Shown here in pieces: positions 1 to 10,373 of a DNA stretch of 64,000 nt. This DNA comes from Bromus sterilis (Eukaryota > Streptophyta > Magnoliopsida > Poales > Poaceae). Within the stretch, counting starts at the first letter, position 1, and every line of letters begins with the position of its first letter. Both the position numbers and the translations under genes were made by a program. Under the pieces are notes generated by a model. That model made no database searches, was not told where the DNA came from, and saw only the letters and a list, made by a program, of their open reading frames with translations. The stretch lies in assembly GCA_950022295.1 (NCBI GenBank), contig OX465598.1:338905324-338969323 (forward strand), in the 5' to 3' direction.

Positions 1-2912
1 CCTTCTTACTCCGAGAGTTGGCGTCCACCTTCGCCGGTACATCCAAGCCGTTGGCATGATACGCTCTGTCATCATAAACCTCCTTATATCTTTCCTCAAA
101 ACAGCCATCATACCTACCTATCAAGGCATTTCCATATCCTTTCTGAGATATATTGCCATGCAACTTCCACCTCTTCATGACTTGATCTTCATGTCATACA
201 TGTTCCTGCTACACTGGCAGCGACATACATTGCATACATCATGATAGCTACATCTTTTTTATGATTTGAGTACCTTGTAAAGTGTGAAATATATTATATA
301 CCCTCTTGTAAATTAGAGTGTTGCCCTTAAGTGAGGAAAAGATCCCAAAGTGGACAAAATAAAAGATCCCAAAGAGGACAAATGAGAGTTAAATAGAAAG
401 AGCCATTGAGGCCACCAAAAAATACAAAAAATAGAAAAAAGAGAAAAAAGAAAATAAAAAGAGAGAAAGGGGCAACACTACTATCCTTTTGAAAGATCCA
501 CACTAGTACTCCCTCTTATCCTTGTACTCCATAGAGATGATCATGCATATAGCTATGTGGGGACCTTCACACTATAGAACTTGGCTTGCATATTCCAAGG
601 TTGAGCCTCCTCAAACGAGCTCTAGGTCTTCATGAGCGAGCAAGTTAGATGCACCCCCACTAGTTCCATTGGAGAGCTTTTCAGCTCATATGTGCATCCG
701 TTGCATGGCAATCCCTACTCCTCACATCATATCTATCATTTGGCCCTCTCGCCTATGATTGTCCTCATTGATGTGAGCCCTTCTCACCCTTTTTGTCTTC
801 CTCCTCCACCATATTCTCTCTTTGCCATCCTAAGTGTCAACTCTCGTACTTACGCTCATCCATGGCATGAGTGCTCAAAATATCGAAAAGGAGTGGATTA
901 AATTGACTTGTACCTGGCTAGTGGTCTGGGGACGAGTCAAGATAAGATTCCAAAGAAGACCAAGTGTGAAACTTTAGTAGATTGAGTTCTCAACAAAAAT
1001 ACTCTTTTTTCTCGTATTCCCTGTCCCCCTTCTTGCACGCAAACACCATTTGGAGACATTCGAGTCACGGATAGCGAGAGCTCTTGCACCAAATGTTCTT
1101 TTGTCAGTTGTTTCAATGCTAATATAGACTCTTGCATGTTATGACTTGAATTGAATTGCGTACCTTGATTTCTTTACTTTTCAAAGTTCTTATATGGTTG
1201 CTAGCATGTCACCACCGAAATTATGCCTGTTATCATTTATCTACTCGAGGACGAGCAGGAATTAAGCTTGGGGATGTTGATACGTCTCAAACGTATCGAT
1301 AATTTCTGCTCGCTCCATGCATGTTTTGTGTGATATTTCTATGATCTAGATACACTTTCATAAACTTTTGATCATATTTGGACTAACCTACTAACTCAGT
1401 GCACCCCAGTGCCAGTTCCTGTTTTCAGCTGTTTTTTTATTTCAGTTTTCCCCCATATAAAAAGTGCTACAAAAATCCGGGAAAAACTAGATAAAAAATC
1501 AGCGTGTCGGAAGACTCCAGAAGCCCGAAGGAGGGCCAGGGGGCACCACTAGGAACGAAAGCGGCCACTTGGCGCGGCCAGGGGCCTGGCCGCACCGGGG
1601 GTGCGCCTGGGGCCCTGGTGGCCCCCTTCGCGTATTTATTCTCCGTCACGGGAAACTTCCGAAGACAGAACCCTATTTCGCAAATTCTCTCCTATTCCAC
1701 CGCCGCCGCGCTTCCAAGATCGGGAGCACCGTCAGGACCCTTCCCGACACCCTGTCGGAGGGAGGATCGACCTCCAGGAGCTTCTCCTCCACCATGGATG
1801 CTTCCCGGATGTGCCGTGAGTAGTCTACCTTGGACCATGGGTCCGTGATCAGTAGCTATGTGATGTTCTCCTCCCCTCTTTGTTCTTCATGGTTTAGACC
1901 TCGTGAGCTGCCCTACATGATCGAGGCACTTATGTAATTCTTCTGCTGTTGCTATGCTGAGTTTGATGGGATCTGATGGATTATGAGATTATGTTCAGAT
2001 CGGGATAGAGTAATATATTTGGTTTTGATCTCTTATATTTTTGTTCCTAAGTAATTCTTCCATGTTCTCCGTTGTTGTTTATTTCTTTGGCAAAGTGGTA
2101 GGTAGTAACTCCAAGACAGAACGTTATGCTCGATTGTGGGTACATGCCCCCTGAGGACACGCTTGAGTGACAGAAACATTAGTCTTGGGTATGTGCTATG
2201 GCCACAAGGGGAAAAACAACGGTGCTTGTAACCGCGGTTGCAAGGATTGTTTACTCTACGCAAAGTTATTTTTAATGTAATTGTCTGTTGCTTTAGGTTT
2301 ACACTTTGGGTGGGGCTCGCAATTTAATACCAGCGATATGTTCTGGATAGATATCTCAAGGTGGATGATTAGTAGTAGATGCAGATGGATTTCGGTCTAC
2401 TTATTTTGGCGTACTTCCCATGCTTATGAGCCTCGTCCTTTCTTTTGTAGCATAGTTAGCATTGCGGTGCGTTTATAATCCTGTCAACTGCCCATCTATA
2501 ATTTTTTTACCTCGCATAGCAGTTCTATCGTATTTTGGGAGAGAGACATCACTAGTGAACATCACGGGACCCCAGTCCATATTCTCATAATTGTTTACAA
2601 GCTCATTTACTTTCTCGCATTTACTTTCAGTTGCTATCATCATTATCATTATCCCTTGTGTGTTTGACCCTTTGTAAACAACAAGACCGAAGAGATTGAC
2701 AACCTCTCAGAACTTCGTTGGGAGCAAAGTTAATTGTATTGTGTGCAGGTCCACGTCAGTTGCGCCACTGACACCTACTTATCATCGCCGGAGTTCTACG
2801 GGAGACAAACCCTATCCTCTACATAGGGGAAATTTTCTGCTATCCTACATCTCACCTTCCACTTGGGGTAACCAACGAAGGGCGAGAAGCCATTACCACT
2901 TCCACGCCATCA
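1..2912 (+). mobile_element. LTR retrotransposon F1, 3' part (internal end plus 3' LTR)
   Basis: Positions 1-1277 match the end of the internal region of the complete element F2 (compare about 11930-13263), including the polypurine stretch with AGCTTGGGGATGT just before the LTR. The LTR follows at 1278. The 5' part lies outside the window. After 2912 the sequence switches to the opposite-strand internal region of element R, so F1 is best read as an insertion into R. Its TSD partner would lie left of the window. No intact ORF is present in this part. Confidence 0.75.
1278..2912 (+). repeat. 3' LTR of F1
   Basis: It begins TGATACGTCTC and ends ...GCCATCA, and is 1635 bp long, close to the two LTRs of F2 (1637 and 1640 bp). 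The middle portion contains a GC-rich stretch (about 1490-1850) followed by the segment with ...GAGTGACAGAAACAT, shared by all copies here. The last 28 bases differ from F2 and align better with the end of the R LTR. Confidence 0.75.
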
Positions 2913-3340
2913 ATGTGGCATGGCAATATATCTCGGAAAGGCTATGTAAATGCCTTGATAGGTAGGCATGGTGGATGTTTTGAGGAAAGATATAAGGAGG
3001 TTTATGATGACAGAGCGTATCATGCCAACGGTTTGGATGTACCGGCGAAGGTGGACGCCAACTCTCGGAGTGAGGAGAAGGAAATGCACGGCACGGCAAA
3101 GGCTATCAAATATGAGGAGGTGGAAGTGTCAACTTTCAATACTTACATTAGTCTGAAGAACTCATGCACTTATTATCGGTAACTCTCAATCTAATAAGGA
3201 GGCTCACAAAGAGACAAGTACCCCGAGGAGGAGTGTATGGGGGTTTGGTTATCCTTGCCCATCCTCGACTCATGGTACGTGAGTGTACTCTAATATCCGA
3301 TCCGTCCAAAGATTAGAGATCCATCTAGTAGCTAGAGTTC

Positions 3341-4586
3341 TGATACATCCAAAATGCATCACTATTTTATATAGTAATTGTTTCTTATTCATTGATATAT
3401 TTCATGATATGATGCTATTCTTATGTTTTTTGGCCTATATATCGCTCATACATCAAAAACCCTAAAACAGGGGGAGTTTACGGAGTTCCGCCGCCGCTCA
3501 GTGGCGGAAACCTACAGAGAAGAAAAGCCATCTCTGGCGGGCAGATTCCGCCAGGGAGATCACCTCCCGGAAGGGGAGATCATCGCCATCGTCATCACCA
3601 TCATCACGGGCATCATCGAGATCATCATCAACATCATCCCCATCATCAGCACCATCTCCACCTCCATCCAATCTCATATCACAATTGCAACTTGTCTTGT
3701 AATCCGTACTATCTATCCTCTCTACTCTATCGGTGTTGATTACTACTTTGTGGTGAATGCTATTGAGTTTTGTTGGAGAAATATTATTGTGTCCAGATTG
3801 TTTATCATCTATTTATCCCCACTGATCATGATCTCTTTTATGTCTTGTGAGTAGTTACTTTAGTTCTTGAGGACATGGGAGAAGTCTAGTTGTTAGTAGC
3901 CATATGATGTTGAAGTAATATGTGTTGGTTGATATTTAAGTTGTGTTGTTATTTTCCTAGTGGTGTTGTGTGAGTCGAACACTCAACACTTCGCCTTATC
4001 AAGGACCTAGGGGAATACATTGTGTACAAAGAATGCTTACGGTGGGTTGCCGGAGTGACAGAAACCTAAACCCCAGTTTGCACGCTTTTGCACAAGGGAA
4101 CAATGGATCACCGATCGTATTGCTATGGTTAGGCTTTTGCCTTAATTACTATCTTGTATTTGCGGATGCTTGCAAGGTGTTTAACCATAAGAGTGCACTT
4201 ATCTTAGTCTAGAGTGTGTACTAGCATAGATCCACCCACTCAACACTTATCAACACAGCACATAGTACCGATACGGAATATGGCGAAAACACATGACTAC
4301 CTCTCCCGTGTGTCCTCAAGAACACTTTAGCCTTTATAAGTTCAGTTGCTAGGCCTCTCCTTTTCTCAAAAAGGATTGGGCCACTCATTACTCTCCAGTG
4401 TCCTTTACTTTGCTCGTTTTACTTTCCTGTTGCCTATACCAAGAAAACCCCTAAAAAGTTATCTTTCAGTGCTTGCAGTTATCTCCTTGCCAAATTCACT
4501 TGCTATTACCTTCTGCTCCTCGTTGGGTTCGACACACTTACTTATCGAAAATGCTGCAATAGATCCCTTACGGTTGTGGGTCATCA
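3341..4586 (+). mobile_element. Solo LTR, 1246 bp, TSD AGTTC
   Basis: It starts TGATACATCC and ends ...GGGTCATCA. Both sides carry AGTTC (3336-3340 and 4587-4591). Removing it restores continuity with the homologous internal sequence of F2 (reverse strand of about 11660-11690). The element contains a CAT-rich stretch (about 3578-3655). Its sequence is unlike the F1/F2/R LTRs apart from the first bases, so it is a different family that was reduced to a solo LTR by LTR-LTR recombination. Confidence 0.85.
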
Positions 4587-4591
4587 AGTTC

Positions 4592-5877
4592 TCAACTAGT
4601 TTTGTGGGTTTTGAAAATAAACATGGATTTCCCAAAATACGACACCTATCACTAATAGTCTAGAGCTCTTGACACCAAAAGTTCAAACATTACTCACATC
4701 AATACCTCAAAACTATTGCAAGTTACTACTAAAATTAAATAGCAACCTCAATTACCTACTTTTGAGACAAGACACAACTCAGTGCAACAACCAACTCTCT
4801 TAACAAGATAAACATGAAAACTAAAGAGAGTTCTAGCAACAAACTAAACAAAAGACAAGGCTCTTGCTAAAGACAAACTAAAACTAAAACTTAAACATGG
4901 CAGTGGCTACGAAAAGATAAAAAACACACAACAACAAAAAGATAAGCGTGAAAAATCCTATGATGTGTTCTAGATTGGAGTGGAGCGTGTTTCTCTCCCA
5001 CACGAAGTAAGATGGGGTCTAACTTGTTATGAATATCAAGCAAAGCTAAAGAAAAGTAAAAAATAAAACCTAAGAGCGGGACGCTCCAAGCATAGCACAT
5101 AACGCATGAAGTGATAAAAATATAGTGAGACGAAGGACGAACTGATGATTGTTGATGGAGAAGGGGATGCACGGGGGCATCCCCAAGCTTAGACTCTTGA
5201 GTCTCCTTGAATATTTATTGGGGATGCATGGGGGCATCCCCAAGCTTGAGCGCTTGACACTCCCGGATCTTCTTTCATCATCTTCCATCGCACACTTCAA
5301 AACTCCCTTCATACATAACTCATCATAAGCTGATTAGAGAGGTTAGTACCCTTAATAAAATAAATTTTCCCCACTGGATATAAAGATATTCTTGAAGAGA
5401 TAATGTTTCTCAAGATTCCCAAAAGGTTTTTGCAAAGAAAGGCAAGATTAAGGTTTGCAAAAGTAAGGAGAGGCAAAACGTGGCAGAATCTGTGAAAAAC
5501 AGAACATTAGGTAGTAGAGAATTTTTCGGGGCACTTCTGCAACTCAAATCAAAAAAATCAGAACATATGAAAGTTTCACAATTGTATAGATCATGCTGTG
5601 TAAAAACTTCAGCTAAAAAATATGAACTGGTGATTTGATCCGATTTTTTCCGTCAAGAAGACAGAATCTGATTTCTGGACAACACGTCACAACTTTTGCT
5701 TCCCTTATCATATGAGGCCATAACTTGGCAAAAATCTTGAAAATAAAGATAGAATGATGTTGCTACAGTAGTAACAATCATCAAGACCACTAAGAACAAA
5801 AGTAAAAACATCTTGGGTTGCCTCCCAACAGGCGCTTTCTTTTACGCCTTTAAGTTAGACATAAGGCAAAATAAGAA
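4592..5877 (-). other. Non-coding internal region of R
   Basis: This is the reverse complement of the internal stretch of F2 at about 10380-11640. Both contain the twin AAGCTTGGGGATGC motifs (here 5160-5250) and the segment ending CTCTTGACACC. No conserved long ORF is present. The shared sequence shows that R and F2 are closely related outside their coding parts. Confidence 0.7.
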
Positions 5878-6333
5878 TCAAAGGTCTCCAAGATCGTCGG
5901 GATCATAAAAACCTTCAAATTGATTTTCAACAAGCTCAATCTTCTTCTTCCAAGGAAAGAGGTACTTACCTTTCGCCTTACCGCGTAAGCGTATGTGCCC
6001 GTTACCAATACCAATGAAGCCTTTCATAGTTCGGAGGAAGTCCCTTCCAAGCACGATGTTACTTTGGTTTGGCTCCATGATGAAGAAATCCATCGGTGCA
6101 ATCCTATGAAGGAATGCAACTTGGACTTCTTTTACCTTTCCTTTGACCTCTGAAATATCTCCATTAGCATGTTCATGATAAGATGACAATTTATCCATAT
6201 CTATTTTCAAAGAATCATAAACTAATTTTGGCATAGTAGAAACCATGGATCCAATATCACAAAAAGCAAAGAAGTCTTGGTTAGAGATGTTAATCCTAAC
6301 AAAGGGCTCCCAATCATCATCTATCTCCAACAT
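5878..6333 (-). CDS. Retropepsin-like aspartic protease domain of element R (Pro)
   Basis: A 151-residue ORF. Near residue 30 it has CDIGSM, which matches the catalytic D-[TSI]-G-[AS] signature of plant Gypsy retropepsins, followed by the usual MPK-x-VYDSL segment. IVLGRDFL at about residue 93 is the conserved distal I-L-G-R-[DP]-F-[LM] motif of the same fold. It lies directly downstream of the gag-like ORF and in the same frame, separated by a single TAA that abuts the ATG. No reverse transcriptase follows. Gag-protease polyproteins mature virus-like particles in the cytoplasm; here the domain is probably a relic or serves a non-autonomous element. The domain is clear, activity is unknown. 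Confidence 0.7.
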   Translation of the reverse strand: MLEIDDDWEPFVRINISNQDFFAFCDIGSMVSTMPKLVYDSLKIDMDKLSSYHEHANGDISEVKGKVKEVQVAFLHRIAPMDFFIMEPNQSNIVLGRDFLRTMKGFIGIGNGHIRLRGKAKGKYLFPWKKKIELVENQFEGFYDPDDLGDL

Positions 6334-6717
6334 TTATTTCTTGTTGGACTTAAGTTCTTTTACCTTCCTCAAGTCTAGAGCATCGATCCTCTTTTCAATA
6401 GTGGCAAGTCTATCTATAACAGTATCAATACTACGATCATAAACAAAATAACTAGATAGACTATGAAAAATATCAAGAGCTCTAGCTTCATCACACTCTA
6501 AAAAGTATCCTCCAGCTATAATGTCAAGAGAGTGTTTACGCCACTTAAAAAGACCATGGTAAAAATTTCTAGGCACAATTTTTATAGGTATCCAAGGCAT
6601 AATTCTCTTATGTGCTTCAGAAATTCTGTACCATGCCTTCTTCATATTTTCTCCATCCCTTTGACGGAAATCGAGAACTTCCGATTCTCGCAAAGCACCA
6701 AGTCCTAACATGTTCAT
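6334..6717 (-). CDS. Gag-like ORF of element R
   Basis: A 127-residue ORF. The first half (residues about 16-85) has the pattern of the plant Gypsy retrotransposon gag domain: F-[RH]-Q-R-[DE] near the start, an [EA]-W-x-R core, then F-Y-x-G-L and a D-x-x-A-G-G-x-F segment. The C-terminal part (FVYDRSIDTVIDRLATIEKR) is a short coiled-coil-like helix. The ORF ends in TAA immediately followed by the ATG of the protease-like ORF in the same frame, so a gag-pro fusion with one stop between is likely. A TAG codon sits directly before its ATG. The assignment rests on pattern similarity only. Confidence 0.6.
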   Translation of the reverse strand: MNMLGLGALRESEVLDFRQRDGENMKKAWYRISEAHKRIMPWIPIKIVPRNFYHGLFKWRKHSLDIIAGGYFLECDEARALDIFHSLSSYFVYDRSIDTVIDRLATIEKRIDALDLRKVKELKSNKK

Positions 6718-6866
6718 CTAAACAAGGAGGACTACTAACAGCAAGATAAATATATTTTTTTGATTTCTGATATAAGACACAAAGATAAAAACTGAAAGGT
6801 AAACTAACAAGAATAAAAAGCAAAGGTAAAAGGTAGTGGGCAACTCCCCTATCTTATCACTCGGAG

Positions 6867-6884
6867 TCCCCGGCAACGATGCCA
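6867..6884 (-). other. Primer-binding site of R (tRNA-Asp type)
   Basis: On the minus strand it reads TGGCATCGTTGCCGGGGA, 10 bases after the LTR end. It matches the complement of the plant tRNA-Asp 3' end (TGGCGCCGTTGCCGGGGA) except for two bases. Confidence 0.75.
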
Positions 6885-6894
6885 GAAATTTGCT

Positions 6895-7422
6895 TGATAC
6901 GCGAGAGATGATAATTGCTTCTCGCCCTTCGTTGGTTACCCCAAGTGGAAGGTGAGATGCAGCGTAGAGGCAAGTTTTTCTTGGTGAAGACACCAAGGTT
7001 GAGATCGACCAGTAGGAATCCGATAAACATAAGTAGGTGGCAAGGAAACAATGGCACCGTTTTAGACAAAAGTTGCTTCCTTGACCTGGACCTGCACACA
7101 GACACAAATAAGTTTGCTCCCAACGAAGTTCAGAGATTGTCAATCTCTCCGGTCTTGTTGTTTACAAAGGATCAAAACACAAGGGATAATGATAATGGTA
7201 GCAACTGAAATTAAAAGCAGAAAAGTAAATGAGCGTGTAAACAGTGATGAGAACATTGACCAGGGTCCCGTGATGTTCACTAGTGATATCTCTCTCCCAA
7301 AAGATGATAAAACTGCTATGCGAGGTAAAAAATTTACAGATGGGCAATTGATAGGATTATAAACGCACCGCAATGATAACTATGCTACAAAAGAAAGGAA
7401 GAGGCTCAAAACCATGGGCGGT
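6895..7422 (-). repeat. 5' LTR of R, distal part
   Basis: This is the end of the R LTR (minus-strand end ...GCGTATCA). It is interrupted at 7422 by F2 and continues at 14904. The GCGGT at 7418-7422 is the left copy of the F2 target-site duplication. Confidence 0.8.
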
Positions 7423-9059
7423 TGATACGTCCCAAACGTATCTATACTTTATGCTTGCTCCATGCATGTTTTGTGTGACTTTGCCATGTTTTGCTTGAAC
7501 TTTCATAAACTTTTGAACCTATTTGGACTAACCTATTAACTCAGTGCACCCAGTTGCCAGTTTCTGTTTTCTGCTGTTTTTGTATTTCAGGTTTTCCGGC
7601 CATTAAAAGTGCTCCAAAAATTCCGGGAAAATATATAAAAAATCAGCGCAACAGAAGCTTCCGGAATCACCAAGAGAGAGAAGGGGGCCACCACCAGGCA
7701 GCCAGGAGGGCAGGTGGCGCGGCCCCACCCTGGGCTGCGCCAGGGACCCTCCTGATTGCCTCATGGGTCCCCTCGATGCCCCCTTCGCCTATATTTACCC
7801 CTCGGGGTGGAAACCCCTAAGATCAATCTCTTTCTCGCGAACTCCCCTCTGTACCGCCGCCGTCGCCGTTTCAAGATCGGGGCTGCCTAGAGAAGCTTCC
7901 CCGGCACCCTGCCGAATGGAGGAACCCCCTCCGGGAGACCATCCATAGCCATGGACGCCTCCCGGATGTGCTGTGAGTAGTCCCCCTTGGACCATGGGTC
8001 CGTGACCAGTAGCTATGTGATGAATCTCTTCTCCCCTTTGTGCTTCCACTTTCGAGTCCTCGTGAGCTGCCTCACATGATCGAGGCATCTATGTAATTTC
8101 TGCTGTTGCTATGCTGAGTTTCTTGGGATCTGATGGATTCTGAGACTATGTTCAGATTGTGATGAGTAATATATTTGGTTCTTCTCTTTTATATTTTGTT
8201 CTTGAGTAGATTCTTGCATGTTCTTCGTTGCGGTATTTGCTTTGGCCAAGTATTTTATTTGCAACTCCAAGAGAGAGCATTATGCTCGATTGTGGGTTCA
8301 GCCCCTTGATGTCTAGCTTGAGTGACAGAAACATGAGACTAGGGATGTGTTGTTGCCACGAGGGATAAAACAACGGTGCTTGTACCTGCGGGTGCAAGGA
8401 TTGTTTACTTTATGCGAAGTCTTTTAATGCAGTTGTCTGTTGCTTTGAGTTTACACTTTGGGTGGAATTCGCAACTTAATACCAGCGAGATGCTCTGGAT
8501 AGATATCTCAAGGTGGATGATTCGTAGTAGATGCAGATGGATTTCGGTCTACTTGCCTTGGCGGACTGCCCATTGCTTTTGATCCCTTCCTTTCTTTGCA
8601 GCATAGTTAGCATTGCGGTGCCTTCATAATCCTGTCAATTTCCCAACGTTGATTTGTTTACCTCGCTAGCACTTTTATCATCTTTTGGGAGAGAGACATC
8701 ACTAGTGAAAATCACGGGACCCCGGTCCATCTTCACATTATTGTTCACACCCTCAATTTACTTTCAGCTTTTACTTTCCTTTGCACCTTTTATCTCTTGC
8801 GTTGATCCTTTGTAAACGACAAGGCGGGAGGAATTGACAACTCCTCTGTACTCGTTGGGAGCAAAGTTATTTGTTGCTGTGTGCAGGTCCACGACAACAC
8901 CCTACTCAGGAAGCAATTTCTGGCAACGTTGCCACCTACTTGTATCTCCTGAGTCCTACTGGTTCGATAACCTTGGTATCTTCACCGAGGGAAACATGCT
9001 GTTGCACTGCATCTCAAACCTTCCACTTGGGGTAACCAACGAGGGGCGAGAAGCCATCA
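7423..9059 (+). repeat. 5' LTR of F2
   Basis: TGATACGTCCC...AAGCCATCA, 1637 bp. It pairs with 13264-14903. The short ORFs inside it are not genes. Confidence 0.9.
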
Positions 9060-9069
9060 AGCAAATTTC

Positions 9070-9087
9070 TGGCGCCGTTGCCGGGGA
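9070..9087 (+). other. Primer-binding site of F2 (tRNA-Asp)
   Basis: TGGCGCCGTTGCCGGGGA, 10 bases after the 5' LTR, is an exact complement of the last 18 bases of plant tRNA-Asp including CCA. Confidence 0.85.
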
Positions 9088-9222
9088 CTCAAGTCTACAA
9101 GATAGGGGAGTTGCACACTATCTTTTATCTTTGCTTTTTAGTCTTGTTAGTTTACCTTTCAATTTTTACTTTTGTGTCCCTTATCAAAAATACCAAAAAT
9201 ACCTACTTATGCTATCTTCACC

Positions 9223-10373
9223 ATGGGTGTGGAACCACCCAAATATGGTAGGATGGACATGTTTCACTTGGATCGTCTTCAATCAATTTGTGCTCGCGCT
9301 AAAAACCCAACCAACTTGGTTGAGGGAAAATCATTGGATGAGCATGCTCATTATACGCGGCACCGCCTATCTCAGAAAGGGAAACACTTATGGGATCAAA
9401 TACAAGTTTCTTATTGCTATGCTGAGTGTTTATGCCACATTTATGATTTTACTTGCTGCTCTAATATAGAGCGTAAACACCTTCCTTTCCAATGTGAGTT
9501 TAATGAAAATGAGATCCTATCTTCTTATGCCAAAGGTGTTTATGATTACTTTGATGTTGAAAAGATTGAAGAGTTTGTTGCTTTTAAAGGTGCTTGTGAT
9601 ATTGCTTCTTTGATTGAAAAGTATTACGATACTATTCACAAGTCTGAAAACTTTGTTGTTCTTGCTTATTTCTTTGAGAATTATACTTCAAATGCTTATA
9701 TTGAGGATTTTAAAAATAGAATTCTTGCTGCCCAAGAAGAGGCTAATGATTGCTATGAAGAGGAATCTTATGATTCCGAGGACTCACTTGATACTTCCCT
9801 TTCTGATGATTTTGATACTTGCTTTGTTGATGGCCATGATGCCACTATGGATGATGCCTACGAAGATGAACTTGCTATAGTTCCTTATGTTAAGCATGAA
9901 ATTATTGTTGTTGCACCCACACTTGATTGCCCTATTATCCTTTTGAAATCTCCAACTATTCCGGAGAATTTTGCTCTTATAAAGGCTCCATGTGATGGGT
10001 TGCATCTATCTTATCATCCTAAAACCGTGCTGAAAACAATACACGTGTGCTTGTAGGTCATGAACAACATGATTTATGTGATAGTTATATTCTTGATGTT
10101 GTTCATGATGCTACTGAAAATTACTTTGAGAGAGGAAAGTTTGGTTGTAGAAACTTCCATGTTACAAAAACACCTCTCTTCATGTTGAAAGTTTTGAAGT
10201 TGTTCTTGTTCTACCTTCCTATGCATGTCACTTTGTGCTTCTTTGATTTATTTTCTTACAAGATGCCTATGCATAGGAAGTGGGTTAGGCTTAAATGTGT
10301 TTCACATTTTCTTCTTGATGCTCTCTTTTGCTTCAATTCTTATTCTCTTGTGAGCATCTTTCATAATCTTTAA
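9223..10373 (+). pseudogene. Uncharacterised retrotransposon ORF, frameshifted near 10030
   Basis: The first frame runs 9223-10056 (278 codons from the ATG in CACCATGGGTG, a good start context). The second frame runs on to 10373. Both parts have the same style and meet at about 10028-10046, so one small indel has split a protein of about 380 residues. The N-terminal two-thirds is polar, with an acidic stretch at about residues 170-215 (EEESYDSEDSLD-type). The C-terminal part has strongly hydrophobic stretches (about 10190-10250 and 10300-10370) that could be membrane segments. No gag zinc knuckle, protease or polymerase motif was found. It takes the place of gag in F2. Function unknown. Confidence 0.6.

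Noticed and set aside
1467..1848. Overlapping ORFs in the GC-rich part of the F1 LTR (similar ones at 7554-8088 and 13332-13930)
   Set aside because: They sit in LTRs, occur on both strands, differ between copies and have no domain; GC-rich LTR sequence explains them.
9070..9087. Possible tRNA gene
   Set aside because: Only the complement of the tRNA-Asp 3' end is present, as expected for a retrotransposon primer site; there is no cloverleaf.
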